Shown here: positions 39,844-50,713 of the stretch, in pieces
How positions within the stretch are numbered: the first letter of the stretch is position 1
How the letters are laid out: every line of letters begins with the position of its first letter
NCBI GenBank assembly: GCA_025603075.1
Contig: MU626330.1
Coordinates: forward strand, 1-64,000
Direction of reading: 5' to 3'
Length of the DNA: 64,000 nt
Source of the DNA: Neoconidiobolus thromboides FSU 785
Taxonomy: Eukaryota > Entomophthoromycota > Entomophthoromycetes > Entomophthorales > Neoconidiobolaceae
Translations under genes and position numbers: made by a program
Notes under the pieces: generated by a model
The model's input: only the letters and a program-made list of their open reading frames with translations
Databases searched by the model: none
What the model was told of the DNA's origin: nothing

Positions 39844-40681
39844 TTACCCTTTTTTAGCTGGTTCAACGTAATATGATACTGCTGGTTGAATTTTACCTAA
39901 TGCTTCACAAGCTTTAAGCCAATCTGGTTTAACAATGGCAACATTCCATTGTAAGGCTAACTCATAATTAGGTGATACTGTACTATTACACAATAAATCT
40001 GTAGTTTCAATCGATACTTCAGTCGACCATTTAGCACCAATCCTTTGGACACACTTTTTAAGTTCCTCAATCTCTAAGCTTGATAATGTAGAATCTAAGC
40101 ATACATTAATCCCTGATAAATTAGATAGTGTTAATGTACGTTCTTCTACTTTATTGGATGTATAAACTCCAGAAGATGTACTCATTATAATAGATAAATC
40201 ATATAATGTATCCATATCTAAACCAGATATCTTTAGTTTATTTCCTTGTGTTGGTAAAGAACTTGGCATCTTAATTCCTTTTTTGTAAACAGTAAATGAG
40301 CGTAAATCACAAGAAAATAATTCTAAAGGTTCCCATTCTAAAACAATAGAAGTTTGTGTAATTGCAGATATTTTAATAGCTGGTGGTTTGGGATAATGGG
40401 TTCCATATTGCAATAAAATTTCCTCTTGTAATTCCATAAATGAGTCCAATTTTTCTTTTTCTGTACCATATTCTCTTGATACTTGTACTTTAACTATAGC
40501 TCCAGTAGACACACCCTCAGGTAACAAAATAGAAGGAAACTCAATTAAATGATTATCTTCAGTTAATAAGATTGCCTATTTGAAACTAAGAATGAGTCAA
40601 TTTAAATAAAATTACAAATTAATCAATTACCAAACCAGCGTCTACTTTTCCAACTGTAAATAAGGAACTTGTTGAATCCAT
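39844..40681 (-). CDS. CHS5: Chs5-like exomer subunit (FN3 + BRCT), short form
   Basis: Exomer scaffold for export of cargo such as chitin synthase from the trans-Golgi to the surface. Two exons: exon 1 (ATG 40681-40679) gives MDSTSSLFTVGKVDAGL, then AILLTEDNHLIEFPSILLPE, the exomer-binding N-terminus. The FN3 domain (PKPPAIKISAITQTSIVLEW) is followed by a BRCT domain (SGINVCLDSTLSS ... WNVAIVKPDWLKACEALGKI). The protein is only about 264 residues and stops (TAA 39846-39844) right after the BRCT domain. Yeast Chs5 is about 671 residues with a long low-complexity acidic/Lys tail, which is absent here. A 5' flanking (TTTTATA)n repeat lies just upstream. Confidence 0.9.
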
Positions 40682-41230
40682 TTTATATTTTATATTTTAT
40701 ATTTTATATTTAATGTATAATAATTTTATTTAAAAATAATCAATTTAGTTAATTCTTAATAAATTTATAAACACTAATTAATGACAAGTTCAACCAATGG
40801 TAAGACATTATGTTCCTATTACAACAACCAATCAATAAAGACACTCTGTAATCATTATAAAAATATTTTGTTATTATTTGTATAAGTAACGAGTCTTATA
40901 ATATTAATTATAATATATATTATTTATTTTTAAGTTTAAATGTTTTAATCCCTTTCTAGTTTAACAATATATAAATAAATTAATATAAAATATTGCTAAA
41001 TATAACGAAATATTACTGTTAATAAGAACTTTATTCAGTGTGTTTTTTTTACTCTTGAAAAATCAAACTTAAGTATTTAGGAATGTGTTTTTGTATCAAA
41101 GAATTTTACTAACAATTTTTCCGCTTAAATAACGCTTAAAAAATGGAAAAAATAATGAAGTCAAAAAAAACACTCCCATTTTATTAACTAAGATAAAATA
41201 AAATACTTAAGTCAGTAAACTTAAGGGACT
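40682..41230. other. Intergenic region with TTTTATA repeat and MITE
   Basis: Starts with about five TTTTATA-like units (40682-40716) in the CHS5 leader. MITE copy 15 ends 50 bp from the P450 stop. No gene. Confidence 0.65.
41079..41180 (-). mobile_element. MITE copy 15, beside the P450 3' end
   Basis: Reverse copy, AGGAATGTG...AACACTCCCATTTT, core CTTAAATAACGCTTAAAAAA. It lies 50 bp beyond the P450 stop codon and probably within the 3' UTR or terminator region of that gene. Confidence 0.85.
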
Positions 41231-43175
41231 TCATCCAGTATGTTTAAACGCAAAAACGTTTATAGGCTTTTCTGGTGAGCTAACGATGTATAATTTTGAT
41301 TTAACTTCATTTTTGTCCTTTAATGTAAAACTAAAATTCCTAACTAATGAAGCAGTAGCTAAATAAAGCTCCATCCAAGCTAAGCTAAAAATAAATTAAT
41401 TCTTGATTATGTCTTATTTTATATTATATTACCTTCTACCTAAACACCCCCTTGGACCAACAGAAAAGGGATAAAAATTATCGTTCAATTTAAATTGGCC
41501 GTATTCATCAATCCAACGTTCAGGATCAAACAAATGAGGGTTTTCCCAATTATTAGTAGTATTGTGGAGCGCATTCATACTCAGCGAAACTGTGGTCTAT
41601 ACAAAAATGTATTAGCACAACCGATTATACCATTATTACTAAAATTACATTCTCAGGAAGAAAATAACCATCCACAATTCTTCCACCATTTGGTACACTT
41701 CTTACTAAACTGCCTGCTGTAGCTGGACGAATTCTTAAACTTTCGTAAATTACTGCTCGAAGATAAACGTTCTCTCTACATATATCATAATTTACTGCCT
41801 CTTTGTTTGGAAAAGTAGATATTAACTCCTCTTTGAGTTTATCATAAACCTCTGGATGTTTTGATAAAAGATAAAAAGTCCTAATTGATTAAACTTTAGA
41901 AATAAATTCCAAACTATAAATAAACATACCAAGTTAATGAATTGGAGGTTGTATCTGAACCAGCAATACTAAAAATTAGTTAGCTTATAGTAAATATGTA
42001 ATTAATGTACTACAGTTGAATTATAGACTCTTCTACAATTTCTTTTTCGCTAAGTTTTTTTCCAGTGTCTGGGTCGGAAGCATTAATTAAAGTATTTAAA
42101 ATGGTAACTCTATCCGAACACCCCTTTGCATTTTTAACAGCTTCATATGAAAACTAAACTAACGTAAATAACTTGATAAAAAACATAATTAATATTACTT
42201 TATAAAGTTGAGTTACACTTTCAAATTTATAATGTTTCAAAAATGGAAAGGGTCCAACCTAAATATTTATCAACAATGAATGAAATCTAACTATTATAAA
42301 ATATTACAAAAACAGCTATAACGAAGAAATTTTTAATCCATCCAATAACTGGATGATAACCATTCTTTAACATATCAAAGGATTTACCATATGCTACATC
42401 TCCAATTACATCCTAATAATAAGTTAAAATTAAATCAATAGCATAATAATATTATCGTTACAAATGAAAAGTAATTAAATAAAAGGCCAATATTGAAATA
42501 TTCTCCTTTCAAAGCCTTTTCTTCAATCTTGTTAACTAAAATATTGACATTTTGTTTTACCAGATACTCCACGTTTGATATAGTTTTATCCGAAAAACTA
42601 AAAGCAAGAATTTTTTTCTAAAAGTATACTTTTAGGCAAAATTCATTAATTTCACTAGATTATTTACTCTTTGACGATGGAACTCTTTGTCTCTAAATAA
42701 TTTATAAGTCACATCAGAAACGGCTCAAAAAAATCATTACCTAGTACTAAGGATAGTTTCCCCAACAACTTGAAAACCATTAGTTTTTCTACTTTTTGGA
42801 AAAGTATAAGTGGAATTAATTCGCTTTGCAGCTTCATCAGAGCAAAATGATATGCTATCCCAATCTATTAAACAGAATTGTTTAAAATTTCACTTAAAAT
42901 GATTTCAATGTTTTACTTAATCTAACAGCACTTCCGTATATTTCATGGAGTCCAGTTACATAGAGATGAAAAGTGCCGTTAAATAAATAATATCTTGGCA
43001 AAAAAGGAAAGATTTGATTAATTAATGGTCCAGGAATTTTTCTTAATGGACTAATATATAGATTGTATATTATCTAAAGATTCATTAATGTACAAATAGA
43101 GAAAAATGAGTATACCTTATAACACCAATAGACTAGTACAATAATGAGTATTAAATACACACTTATTATTTCCAT
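41231..43175 (-). CDS. Cytochrome P450 monooxygenase
   Basis: Heme-thiolate monooxygenase, ER-anchored. ATG 43175-43173, with an N-terminal TM anchor (IISVYLILIIVLVYWCYK) in exon 1. Then the proline-rich hinge (ISPLRKIPGPLINQIFPF), the I-helix region AGSDTTSN near 41960, the K-helix ExxR (YESLRIRPAT, near 41735) and the heme loop FSVGPRGCLGR (near 41440) with the axial Cys. It ends VFAFKHTG at TGA 41233-41231. About 10 exons. The signature residues are all present, so the gene looks functional. The substrate is unknown; the closest architecture is the fungal microsomal CYP52/CYP53/CYP504-like size class, but I cannot name a family. Confidence 0.9.
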
Positions 43176-45510
43176 TGCTTAAAATTATACTTTTGATCCT
43201 TGATTTTTATATAGCTTATATGCCTTTATACTTTAATGATTCACACTTTTGCTATGTAATGTTTATATAGTTTTTAATCCGATGCTCCTTCTCCCTAACA
43301 ACTTGTAAAAATAAATATTACTGGTTTGAAATGAAGAAAACATTGATTTAAAATTTTCAATTTATAGTACAAATAAATTATCAAAGGATCTCATTAGATA
43401 GGTTGAGTTAGGAAGTCAAAAAACTATGTTATATTATATCATTATTTAACTAAAAGTGTCTATTTAAATAATATTCAATTACTAGGCGACTAAATTTAGA
43501 ACTATTACATTAATACTTTCATGTCATATAATATATAATTTATCATTATTCGATAATATGTCGCGTTATTATATTATTTTTACGAGAAAAATTATACATA
43601 CTCACCATATGAAATTAAAATATTAAATCTACAATTGGTAATAAAGCTAGCATTAGCTTTAAAAAGTTTTCTTAAAGGCAGCAGTATAATTAAATTTTAG
43701 TTAGCAATCTCTAAATTCAGGTCATCAATAATACTTTTAACTCATTAAGATATTTTAAAGTAAACTAATTTCTACTTATTATTTACTACATTGGTAAACT
43801 AGAAAGCTTTGTTGCCCTTGTAATGTGATTTAAGCATAGATTCACGTGCACTATTTAAAGAATAAAGTATGTTTAGTGGAACCATTTTATTGCTTATATT
43901 TTTTGATATTTAGTTATATCTCTTTTTTAAAATCCCAGAAGTGGTAACATTCTTAAATGCCTTATTACTAAAAGGAAATGTATCTCTTTTTAGGCCTAAT
44001 AATTTTTTATATAAAGCAAAGATATTAAGACGTTTGGGTATATGAGTTATATTTGCTGTTGGTAATCTACTACATAAAGGATAGTGTTTATTAACCTTCT
44101 TTTTTCTCCTGAAAGGCATGAGTTTGAAATGGCTTATTAATTAAAATAAAATATATATACTATAAGCAGCGAATTCTAAAAATTAGTTTATTAATAATGG
44201 CTTTATGGAAGCATAGAAAGAAAGTAAAAACCCTTTTTGTTTTTTGTGAATTGAGTAGAACAAAAATATAATAATTTTGACTCTAATCTCCATAAAGATT
44301 CCTATTGCATGAGGAGAACAGTAGAAATCAATGGGAGGAACCTATGAGCAGGATGGGTAAACTTTGGATTGGTGAACTTTTTTTGAAAGATCCATAATCC
44401 AATGGAAAGAATAGGAGTCTAGCCAAAGACAATATCTAGAAAAAAGAACTAATAATGCAAAAAATGCAAGTGAGTGGGGGAGAGGGTTGGTGAAAATAGT
44501 AAGAAAGGACAATACATATGCCCATAGATACAAGATGAGGACCAAAAAACAAAGCTATAAAAGGAAATTAAACCAAAAGAAGAATGATGAAGACAATAGA
44601 CCTTGTACATGTTTAAACTTAACAATAACAGCTTGAAAGGTGAAGATAATATGTATGTATGTATTACTAACAGAAGAAAAAGGAATTTTAGTTTAGAAAA
44701 TTTTAACATAATAAATTACTATAAGTCAAATAAAGTCAAAACGTAAGTGATACATTTTTTTGAATTTAACAGAATGAATGAACTTTAAAGCAGTTTGTTA
44801 TGACTAAAATAAATAAATCAAATAATGAGGAGGTTGATTATAAAGTAGGAATCCTCTTTCCTGTTTATTATAGAAGATCTTAGCTTTAGTTTAAGAAAAT
44901 CTATGTAATCAAAAAGTTTTCGATCTGACAGAAATGGAAAGCACAAGGGCCTTTTCGTTTCTTATCAAAGTAAGTTCCTTATGGCATTTAGAAATCGTCA
45001 ATAAAGTAGAGGAACAGAAGTCAGCAACAAACCAAGAATAACAATATTGATTTAGTTTTTAACCAAGTAATTCAACATATTTTTTGCATAAAACCTTCAA
45101 CTGATGTTTTGTTCAATTTTCACTCTAAAAGTGGTCAAAATAACAAAAAAGGCATTCTGAATAAAATTGTTGAATAAAAGTCTCAAAGAGTCAAGTGTAA
45201 ATTAGTTTTATCAATCTATGCTTAACCTCTTAGAAAAAAATCTTTAATAATATATAATTTACATAAATATTTGAATATGGTCTTTAGCTTTAGTACTTTA
45301 CTATAAAAGTAAAATAGACCACCATTATTTTAAATTTAAACGCAGACTTTAATTGTTCTATTTTTAATTGTTCAATTTTATTGGTTAAATTTAATAAAAA
45401 TAAATTGCTTACAGATCTTTATATTTTTTAATTGGATATTGAAATAATATCCTTTAACTAAATGAATTGTATTATGTAAATATTCATTTTCATTTCACAT
45501 TTTTTATTTC
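43176..45510. other. Long gene-poor region
   Basis: A 2.3-kb spacer. It contains a possible small gene at 43910-44119 (-) and a purine-rich plus strand around 44280-44640, whose complement gives only low-complexity hydrophobic frames that I do not regard as genes. No tRNA or rRNA seen. Confidence 0.5.
43910..44119 (-). CDS. Possible small basic protein (LYR-like?)
   Basis: A 69-residue frame starting MPFRRKKKVNKHYPLCSRLP with a central ALYKKLLGLKRDTFPF segment. The latter faintly resembles the LYR motif of mitochondrial assembly factors (LYR, then Leu-Leu-Arg, then Phe). The very basic N-terminus would suit mitochondrial import. There is no supporting context, and the frame may simply be chance or one exon of a spliced gene. 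Confidence 0.3.
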   Translation of the reverse strand: MPFRRKKKVNKHYPLCSRLPTANITHIPKRLNIFALYKKLLGLKRDTFPFSNKAFKNVTTSGILKKRYN

Positions 45511-47277
45511 ATGGAGCAACAAGATATGTCAAATTCAAAGAAAATAGGCCATAGATGTGATCAATGTTATCAAAGTCACGTCAAATGCGACAAGTTGCTG
45601 CCTAAATGTTCAAGATGTCTTAGGAGGAAAACTGATTGTACTTTTATAAGAGAGACTGTATATAATAAAGAGATAGACGCTCAGTATGGGTCATATAAAA
45701 GGCAAGTCGCACGCAAAGTTAATGTTAAAACAGAGAAGAAATTTATATATGTAAAGGAAAATAAACTTAGTTTAAAACAACTTCAATCAAAAGGAGAGAT
45801 TGAGTATCAACTATTAAAATTACCTAAAGGTTATAATTTTTCATATAATATCCTTGGGATATTTAATAAGTTCCAAAGAAAACTATTACTGGAAAACTTG
45901 TTAAATTTTATTCAAAATCCGTCTCCATTTTTTCCTAGTAAAGGTCTAAACCTTTTCATCACATTAATAGAAAAACTGAATTTAGTATCATATAAACCTA
46001 TAAAATTGATTTCGATATCCAAGGTACCAGAGGAAACTGAACTCAATATCAGACCAATTTTAAGCCAGGCCATAGTCAACTACTTTAAAGTTATCAACAA
46101 GGTGTTCCCCTTATTCGATGAAACAAGATTCAGTTTCATTTCACGCTCGTTCCATTTAAAACTAGCAATACTTACAGGTGGGCTTTTATGTATGGAGCAA
46201 ACTAAAACAGTAAAGGGTTTAATTAAATATTTTGAGGGAGAAATTTATAGCTTTGTTAAAAATATTCCCAGAATTAAACCCAGTTTAGAAAACATACAAC
46301 TAATTCTTGTATTAGTTGGGAGTATATCTTATTTTCCATGGGTTAATAGTCTTAAAGAGTTTCTTCTATTTCACTGCTATAGAATATCGTTTATAATAGG
46401 ATTAAATCAATCTTCGAGCAAGTTATCAAGAAAAATTAATATAGAAAGGGTTTATACTTATTGCATGTTAAACTTTTATTATAATGGCAATTTAATAACT
46501 TATGGTTCATATGCTGCTGAACCTATACTTCCTTTAGAGTTGAAAAAGATAGAAAATGATTATACGTATAAATTCTCAAATTATAAGTTTAATTTTAGCA
46601 AAAATGATAAAGAGATACAACAATATTGTTTTTTGAAATTACAAGAATTTTATTATATATTGAGTACCCTATTTTTTGATTTACGATTGATTAAAGAGGA
46701 AAGTACAAGGCAAAGGGAAGATCAATTAAAATTTGACAATATTTTAAAAAAACTTTCATTTAAAGTATTGGTTATTAAAGAAAAATATACTAGGATTTTA
46801 GATGATCTTATAGTAAAAGTAGATAGTCAAGGCTTAATAGGATTTATCAAAGAGTATCAGTATTGTATTATTCATTTTTTCCACCAAGTCAATTTTTATA
46901 TTTATACTATCCAGTTTAATATATCTAAAGAAAAAAAGATTTATGAAATGCAAGAATATACAACTGGTAAAAATATTAGCATAAATACATCATATCACAT
47001 TGAAAATATACTTTTAAAGTGTTATTTAGCAATTGATAGTGCTGTTATGAATTGTCATAATTATACACTTGCCTTCGATTGTCCGCTCGTTTCTACTTGT
47101 TTGATCTTTATGATGCGGTTTGGAGGAAATAGTGAGGAGAATTTGATCTACGTTCAAAAAGGAAAAGAATTTCTACACTCTTTATTGAAGTCACCTTCTG
47201 CTATGGGAATATGTGAAATGAATTTAAAGCTCCTTGAAATCACCAGTAAGTCGCTAAATACTATTAAAATTGAATAA
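45511..47277 (+). CDS. Zn(II)2Cys6 binuclear-cluster transcription factor
   Basis: 588 residues in a single exon. The zinc cluster lies at residues 16-43 with the pattern C-x2-C-x6-C-x6-C-x2-C-x6-C (C16, C19, C26, C33, C36, C43), including CDQCYQSHVKCDKLLPKC. A Lys/Arg-rich linker follows (VARKVNVKTEKKFIYVKE), then a long helical fungal-specific middle region (AIVNYFKVINKVFPLFDETR is typical of the start of that domain; SIVGLNQS-like YRISFIIGLNQSS). It is probably a DNA-binding regulator of metabolic or accessory genes. It is upstream of, and codirectional with, the TspO-like trio, but a regulatory link is only conjecture. Confidence 0.9.
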   Translation: MEQQDMSNSKKIGHRCDQCYQSHVKCDKLLPKCSRCLRRKTDCTFIRETVYNKEIDAQYGSYKRQVARKVNVKTEKKFIYVKENKLSLKQLQSKGEIEYQLLKLPKGYNFSYNILGIFNKFQRKLLLENLLNFIQNPSPFFPSKGLNLFITLIEKLNLVSYKPIKLISISKVPEETELNIRPILSQAIVNYFKVINKVFPLFDETRFSFISRSFHLKLAILTGGLLCMEQTKTVKGLIKYFEGEIYSFVKNIPRIKPSLENIQLILVLVGSISYFPWVNSLKEFLLFHCYRISFIIGLNQSSSKLSRKINIERVYTYCMLNFYYNGNLITYGSYAAEPILPLELKKIENDYTYKFSNYKFNFSKNDKEIQQYCFLKLQEFYYILSTLFFDLRLIKEESTRQREDQLKFDNILKKLSFKVLVIKEKYTRILDDLIVKVDSQGLIGFIKEYQYCIIHFFHQVNFYIYTIQFNISKEKKIYEMQEYTTGKNISINTSYHIENILLKCYLAIDSAVMNCHNYTLAFDCPLVSTCLIFMMRFGGNSEENLIYVQKGKEFLHSLLKSPSAMGICEMNLKLLEITSKSLNTIKIE

Positions 47278-47470
47278 TCAAAATCAAATACTCATTTTTT
47301 ATATTATTGGGGTTCACTTTTTTGACATTAAAATTTACTACTAATACAGTTTAAAGAGCAATTTTTTAATATCCTAAGTCAAGCATTTATAGAATATAAT
47401 ATTATTTCAAAAGAAATTAGCTTGTAGTTGAAAAGCTTGATAAAGTTATTATTTTTTACTAGTTTAAATA

Positions 47471-47570
47471 AATGGGGGTGTTTTTTTTGGTTTCATTGTT
47501 TTTTTCATCTTTTAAGCACTATTTGAGCGGAAAAATTGTTAATAAAAATAAACACAAAATAATCCCCAAA
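47471..47570 (+). mobile_element. MITE copy 16
   Basis: Forward copy, AATGGGGGTG...AATCCCCAAAT, with a deletion in the TTAGTAAAATTCTT arm. Confidence 0.8.
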
Positions 47571-48551
47571 TACCGTAACTCAGATTCAATAGTTAGATAA
47601 TAAATAATATTTTTTATATTATATTAATAGTTTGAATAATATTGTAATTTTTAAAAAAAATTAATAAAATAGATCTGAAGCCTATTGTTAATTTATTACT
47701 TATTTTTTCACATTTGTTTACTTATTGGCATCAAAATTCAGTAAAGTTACTAAAGTAATAATAGATTTAGTATAATAAATATCAGTTTAAACTATCCTTT
47801 TTTTTGAAATTGTGTGAAATTGAATAATTGTCAAAAAAATTTCAAAGCAGTCATTAAATCTATGGTAAATTTATTGTAGTTTACTTACAGAATAAGGTCC
47901 TAACACCTTTGGATATTTCACATATTTACAAACTCGCTTTGTTTCTGTAATAGAATAATACTTAGCATAATTTTGTTACAACTACTCTTATATAAACAAC
48001 ACAACCCTATCTACAAATAACATTTCTCCACTTTATACACAAGTTTATCCTTATAAATTCACACAGCAATTAACTTTTATTAGTCTAAATTAAACTTAAA
48101 AGCATTAATTATCATGAATTAAATATCCAGAATTCTAATTAGAAGAAGTAAATACTAATTTTGCAAATATGGCTTTTATGTAATAAATAACCATTGAATT
48201 GTTATTGAATCTTTGAGATCTAAATCGAGATTTGTTTGCTAAAATTAAGGTTCGATCTATAAAGAATTTCAAAAAATATAAATAAATAATATTGAAATTT
48301 GTATTTAGAAATTGAAACATGTACTCCAAGATTCTATTATTTCTAATTAAAACTGCCTTTTGACAAAGAAATCAAAGTATAGTATTTTTAAAAGAATTCT
48401 TTAATTTTCTTTTTATTTCTACCCATTTTCCTGGAGTTGTGATTAAAAATTTTACGATCTACAATGGAATGATTTAAGAATTACTCTCCACTTTTTATTT
48501 AAATTTGTTTGAATTTAAACTATTGTTTTAGATTTCAGTTACTAAAAATTG

Positions 48552-48595
48552 CTTTCGGGGATTTACTTTTAATATTTATAGTATATAAAGTCAAG
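48552..48595 (+). promoter_or_regulatory. Shared promoter box of TspO-like gene 1
   Basis: CGGGGATTTACTTTTAATA followed by a TATA-like GTATATAAAG. The GGGGATTTA core is 76 bp before the ATG. The same arrangement recurs before genes 2 and 3. Confidence 0.6.
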
Positions 48596-48632
48596 GTACT
48601 GTGAATAGAATAATTTATAAAAATAAAATACA

Positions 48633-49484
48633 ATGGTTAATAAAGTGTTGTCTTTAAGAATATTAAACTTCGTCACTGGTTTAGCAGCCATTATTGTAAA
48701 TATTATCACAACTTTAGTTCCATTAAATGGCAGCAGGTTGAGCGATATGGACAATAATGTCAACAAAATTATGCCTGCTGGTACTGCTTTTTCAATCTGG
48801 GCCGTCATTTATATATTTAAGCTATTATTTATGAGCTATCAACTATTCCCAAGAACATATGACTTAAAATACATCAATTATGGCATCACCCCATACTTTA
48901 GTTTATTAGCTTTATTAAATATTACTTGGCTACTCACACAGGCTTATCTTAAAGATGAGTTATATATTGTGCAGCTTATTGTTATTTATGTGATGTTTGT
49001 TGTATTGTTAGTTATGTATTCAATGACCTTTAAATACATCAAGAACGACCTCATATTAAGTACTGAGTCAAATAATAATTTCTATTTGAATTATTGGTTA
49101 GGTAGAGTATGGTTATCCATCTATTTTGCTTGGATTACAGGTGCTATATGCGTTGATTCCTTCTCTGTTTTCTCTGATCTTCCAACAACAACTTATATAA
49201 GTTCTACTATCACTTTATGCTTATTAGCTATACTCACAATAGTGATAGTATTTATCAATCGTGATGTAGCTTTCAGTTTAACTTTTATTTGGACTTCAGC
49301 TTGGATCATTGTTAATCATAAAAATGTTGAAGAAGGGTATCCACTTTTTATTACTGCTTGTGTTGTTATTGCAGTTGTTTCAATTGTTACGGTTGTAGCT
49401 TTTATCTTAAATTTGAAATTTGTTTTTAATCGAAGAAAGATTAGCGAAACAGAAATTGAGAAATTGAATAATGAGATATCTTAG
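48633..49484 (+). CDS. TspO/MBR-like (tryptophan-rich sensory) membrane protein, tandem copy 1
   Basis: 283 residues, intronless, with about seven hydrophobic helices. The N-terminal pattern (short TM1, then PLNGSR, MPAGTAFSIWAVIYIFKLLF) and a late RDV motif (NRDVAFSLTFIWTSAWIIV) match the large eukaryotic/bacterial TspO-related 'tryptophan-rich sensory protein' group, where PAGYVFSIWGLIY and RRDVA are typical. A highly conserved central block (LNYWLGRVWLSIYFAWITGA then ICVDSFSVFS) is shared by all three copies. Family members are thought to bind porphyrin- or sterol-like ligands, but the role in fungi is unknown. Assignment by pattern memory only. Confidence 0.7.
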   Translation: MVNKVLSLRILNFVTGLAAIIVNIITTLVPLNGSRLSDMDNNVNKIMPAGTAFSIWAVIYIFKLLFMSYQLFPRTYDLKYINYGITPYFSLLALLNITWLLTQAYLKDELYIVQLIVIYVMFVVLLVMYSMTFKYIKNDLILSTESNNNFYLNYWLGRVWLSIYFAWITGAICVDSFSVFSDLPTTTYISSTITLCLLAILTIVIVFINRDVAFSLTFIWTSAWIIVNHKNVEEGYPLFITACVVIAVVSIVTVVAFILNLKFVFNRRKISETEIEKLNNEIS

Positions 49485-49939
49485 AATATATATATGTTTA
49501 TTACTTAAAAGGTTCCCAAGCTGATTCAACTATTTCAAACATCTATCAAACCATAATAATTTTGACTAAATTTTTAGCTCATATTGAAGATAATGTTTTT
49601 ATTATATTTAATAAAACTTAATTAACGAAAAATTTCATTTTGAATTTATTATAATTTTCAATATTAAAAACTTATTTTTATAAAAATTTATCATATGTCC
49701 TAACATAAATTTGTTCTATTTAATTTTATTTTTAACTAATTTCAGAAAATTCTTGTTATTTATATTACTTGTATTTTTTTATTATATTTAATATATTCAA
49801 CGATTATTAAATTTAATAATAAAACTTAAAAAAGTAAAAACATGATATCACAGAGTGTCTAAAATTTTTATAGGAGTATTTATATTGTTATAATTTAAAT
49901 AATAAAAGCAAATAAGATAACAGAATTAGTAGATATACT

Positions 49940-49987
49940 TCAAAATTGTTAGTAAAATTCTTAAACACAAAAATATATCTTCATATA
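49940..49987 (+). mobile_element. MITE copy 17, right half only
   Basis: Forward half-copy: AAAATTGTTAGTAAAATTC, TTAAACACAAAAATATATC, then TTCATATA. The left half is absent. Confidence 0.7.
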
Positions 49988-50282
49988 ATAACTTTCTTTT
50001 TGTTTTTTCTACATTATAATATTTATATATAAAGCTTTCAATATGAGTATAAATTTCAAATTAAGAAAATTTGGAAAAGGTTATTTTAAGCTCACTTTGT
50101 TTCGGCCCTAATAACTTTATTACTTTAATTTTATTAATACAGGAGTCAAATATAATAAATTACAGATCATTTTAAACTATATCCATTAGTTTTTCTGTCT
50201 CATTTACTTTTATTGTTCAAACTATAATAATATAAATACTTTCACATAAACTTTAGATACCTTGTACTTTTGTCAATTACTG

Positions 50283-50380
50283 TATGGGGATGTATTTGTG
50301 TTTAAGAATTTTACTAACAAATTTCCCGCTGAAATAGCGCTTAAAAAATGGAAAAAATAATGAAGTCAAAACACTCCCAT
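50283..50380 (-). mobile_element. MITE copy 18
   Basis: Reverse copy, TATGGGGATG...ACACTCCCAT, core CTGAAATAGCGCTTAAAAAA. Confidence 0.85.
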
Positions 50381-50633
50381 GTCTATTAATATTAATATAT
50401 TTATCAAATTTCAATTGCTATAATTATACTATAATTTAAATAATACCTTAAAAGTCAAGGCTTACAATATTATATAATACAATATAATCAACATAAGTTA
50501 TAAAAGACAAAACAATGTATAAATCATTTTAATAAACTGTTCATTAAAATAGATTTAAAGATTGTTACAATTTTTTACTATAACTTTATTTAAATTTAAA
50601 ACTAAAATTTTTAGGTGCATTTATTAACAAACG

Positions 50634-50676
50634 TCTTCGGAGATTTAGGTTTAATATCTAAAATATATAAGGAAGA
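50634..50676 (+). promoter_or_regulatory. Shared promoter box of TspO-like gene 2
   Basis: TTCGGAGATTTAGGTTTAAT then AATATATAAG. The GGAGATTTA core lies 75 bp before the ATG at 50714. Confidence 0.6.
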
Positions 50677-50713
50677 TTAAATTAGATCAATAATTTAATC
50701 TGCAGAAAAAATA

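Larger units (their letters stand above)
47278..48632. other. Intergenic region with MITE and lone exon-like segment
   Basis: 1.35 kb holding MITE copy 16 at 47471-47570. On the minus strand, 47944-47889 looks like an internal exon: acceptor CTATTACAG, coding TKRVCKYVKYPKVLGPYS, donor GTAAGT. I found no flanking exons, so it may be a remnant. The 3' part is the promoter of the first TspO-like gene. Confidence 0.5.
49485..50713. other. Spacer between TspO-like copies 1 and 2
   Basis: 1.2 kb of AT-rich DNA with MITE copies 17 (half) and 18. The 3' end carries the promoter box of copy 2. Confidence 0.65.

Noticed and set aside
41495-41722. Plus-strand frame in the P450 gene
   Set aside because: Antisense to the ExxR/heme-region exons; no independent support.
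44342-44709. Two overlapping hydrophobic frames on the minus strand
   Set aside because: They arise from the pyrimidine-rich complement of a purine-rich tract. Composition is Leu/Ser/Phe-biased, they lie in conflicting frames, and there is no family resemblance.
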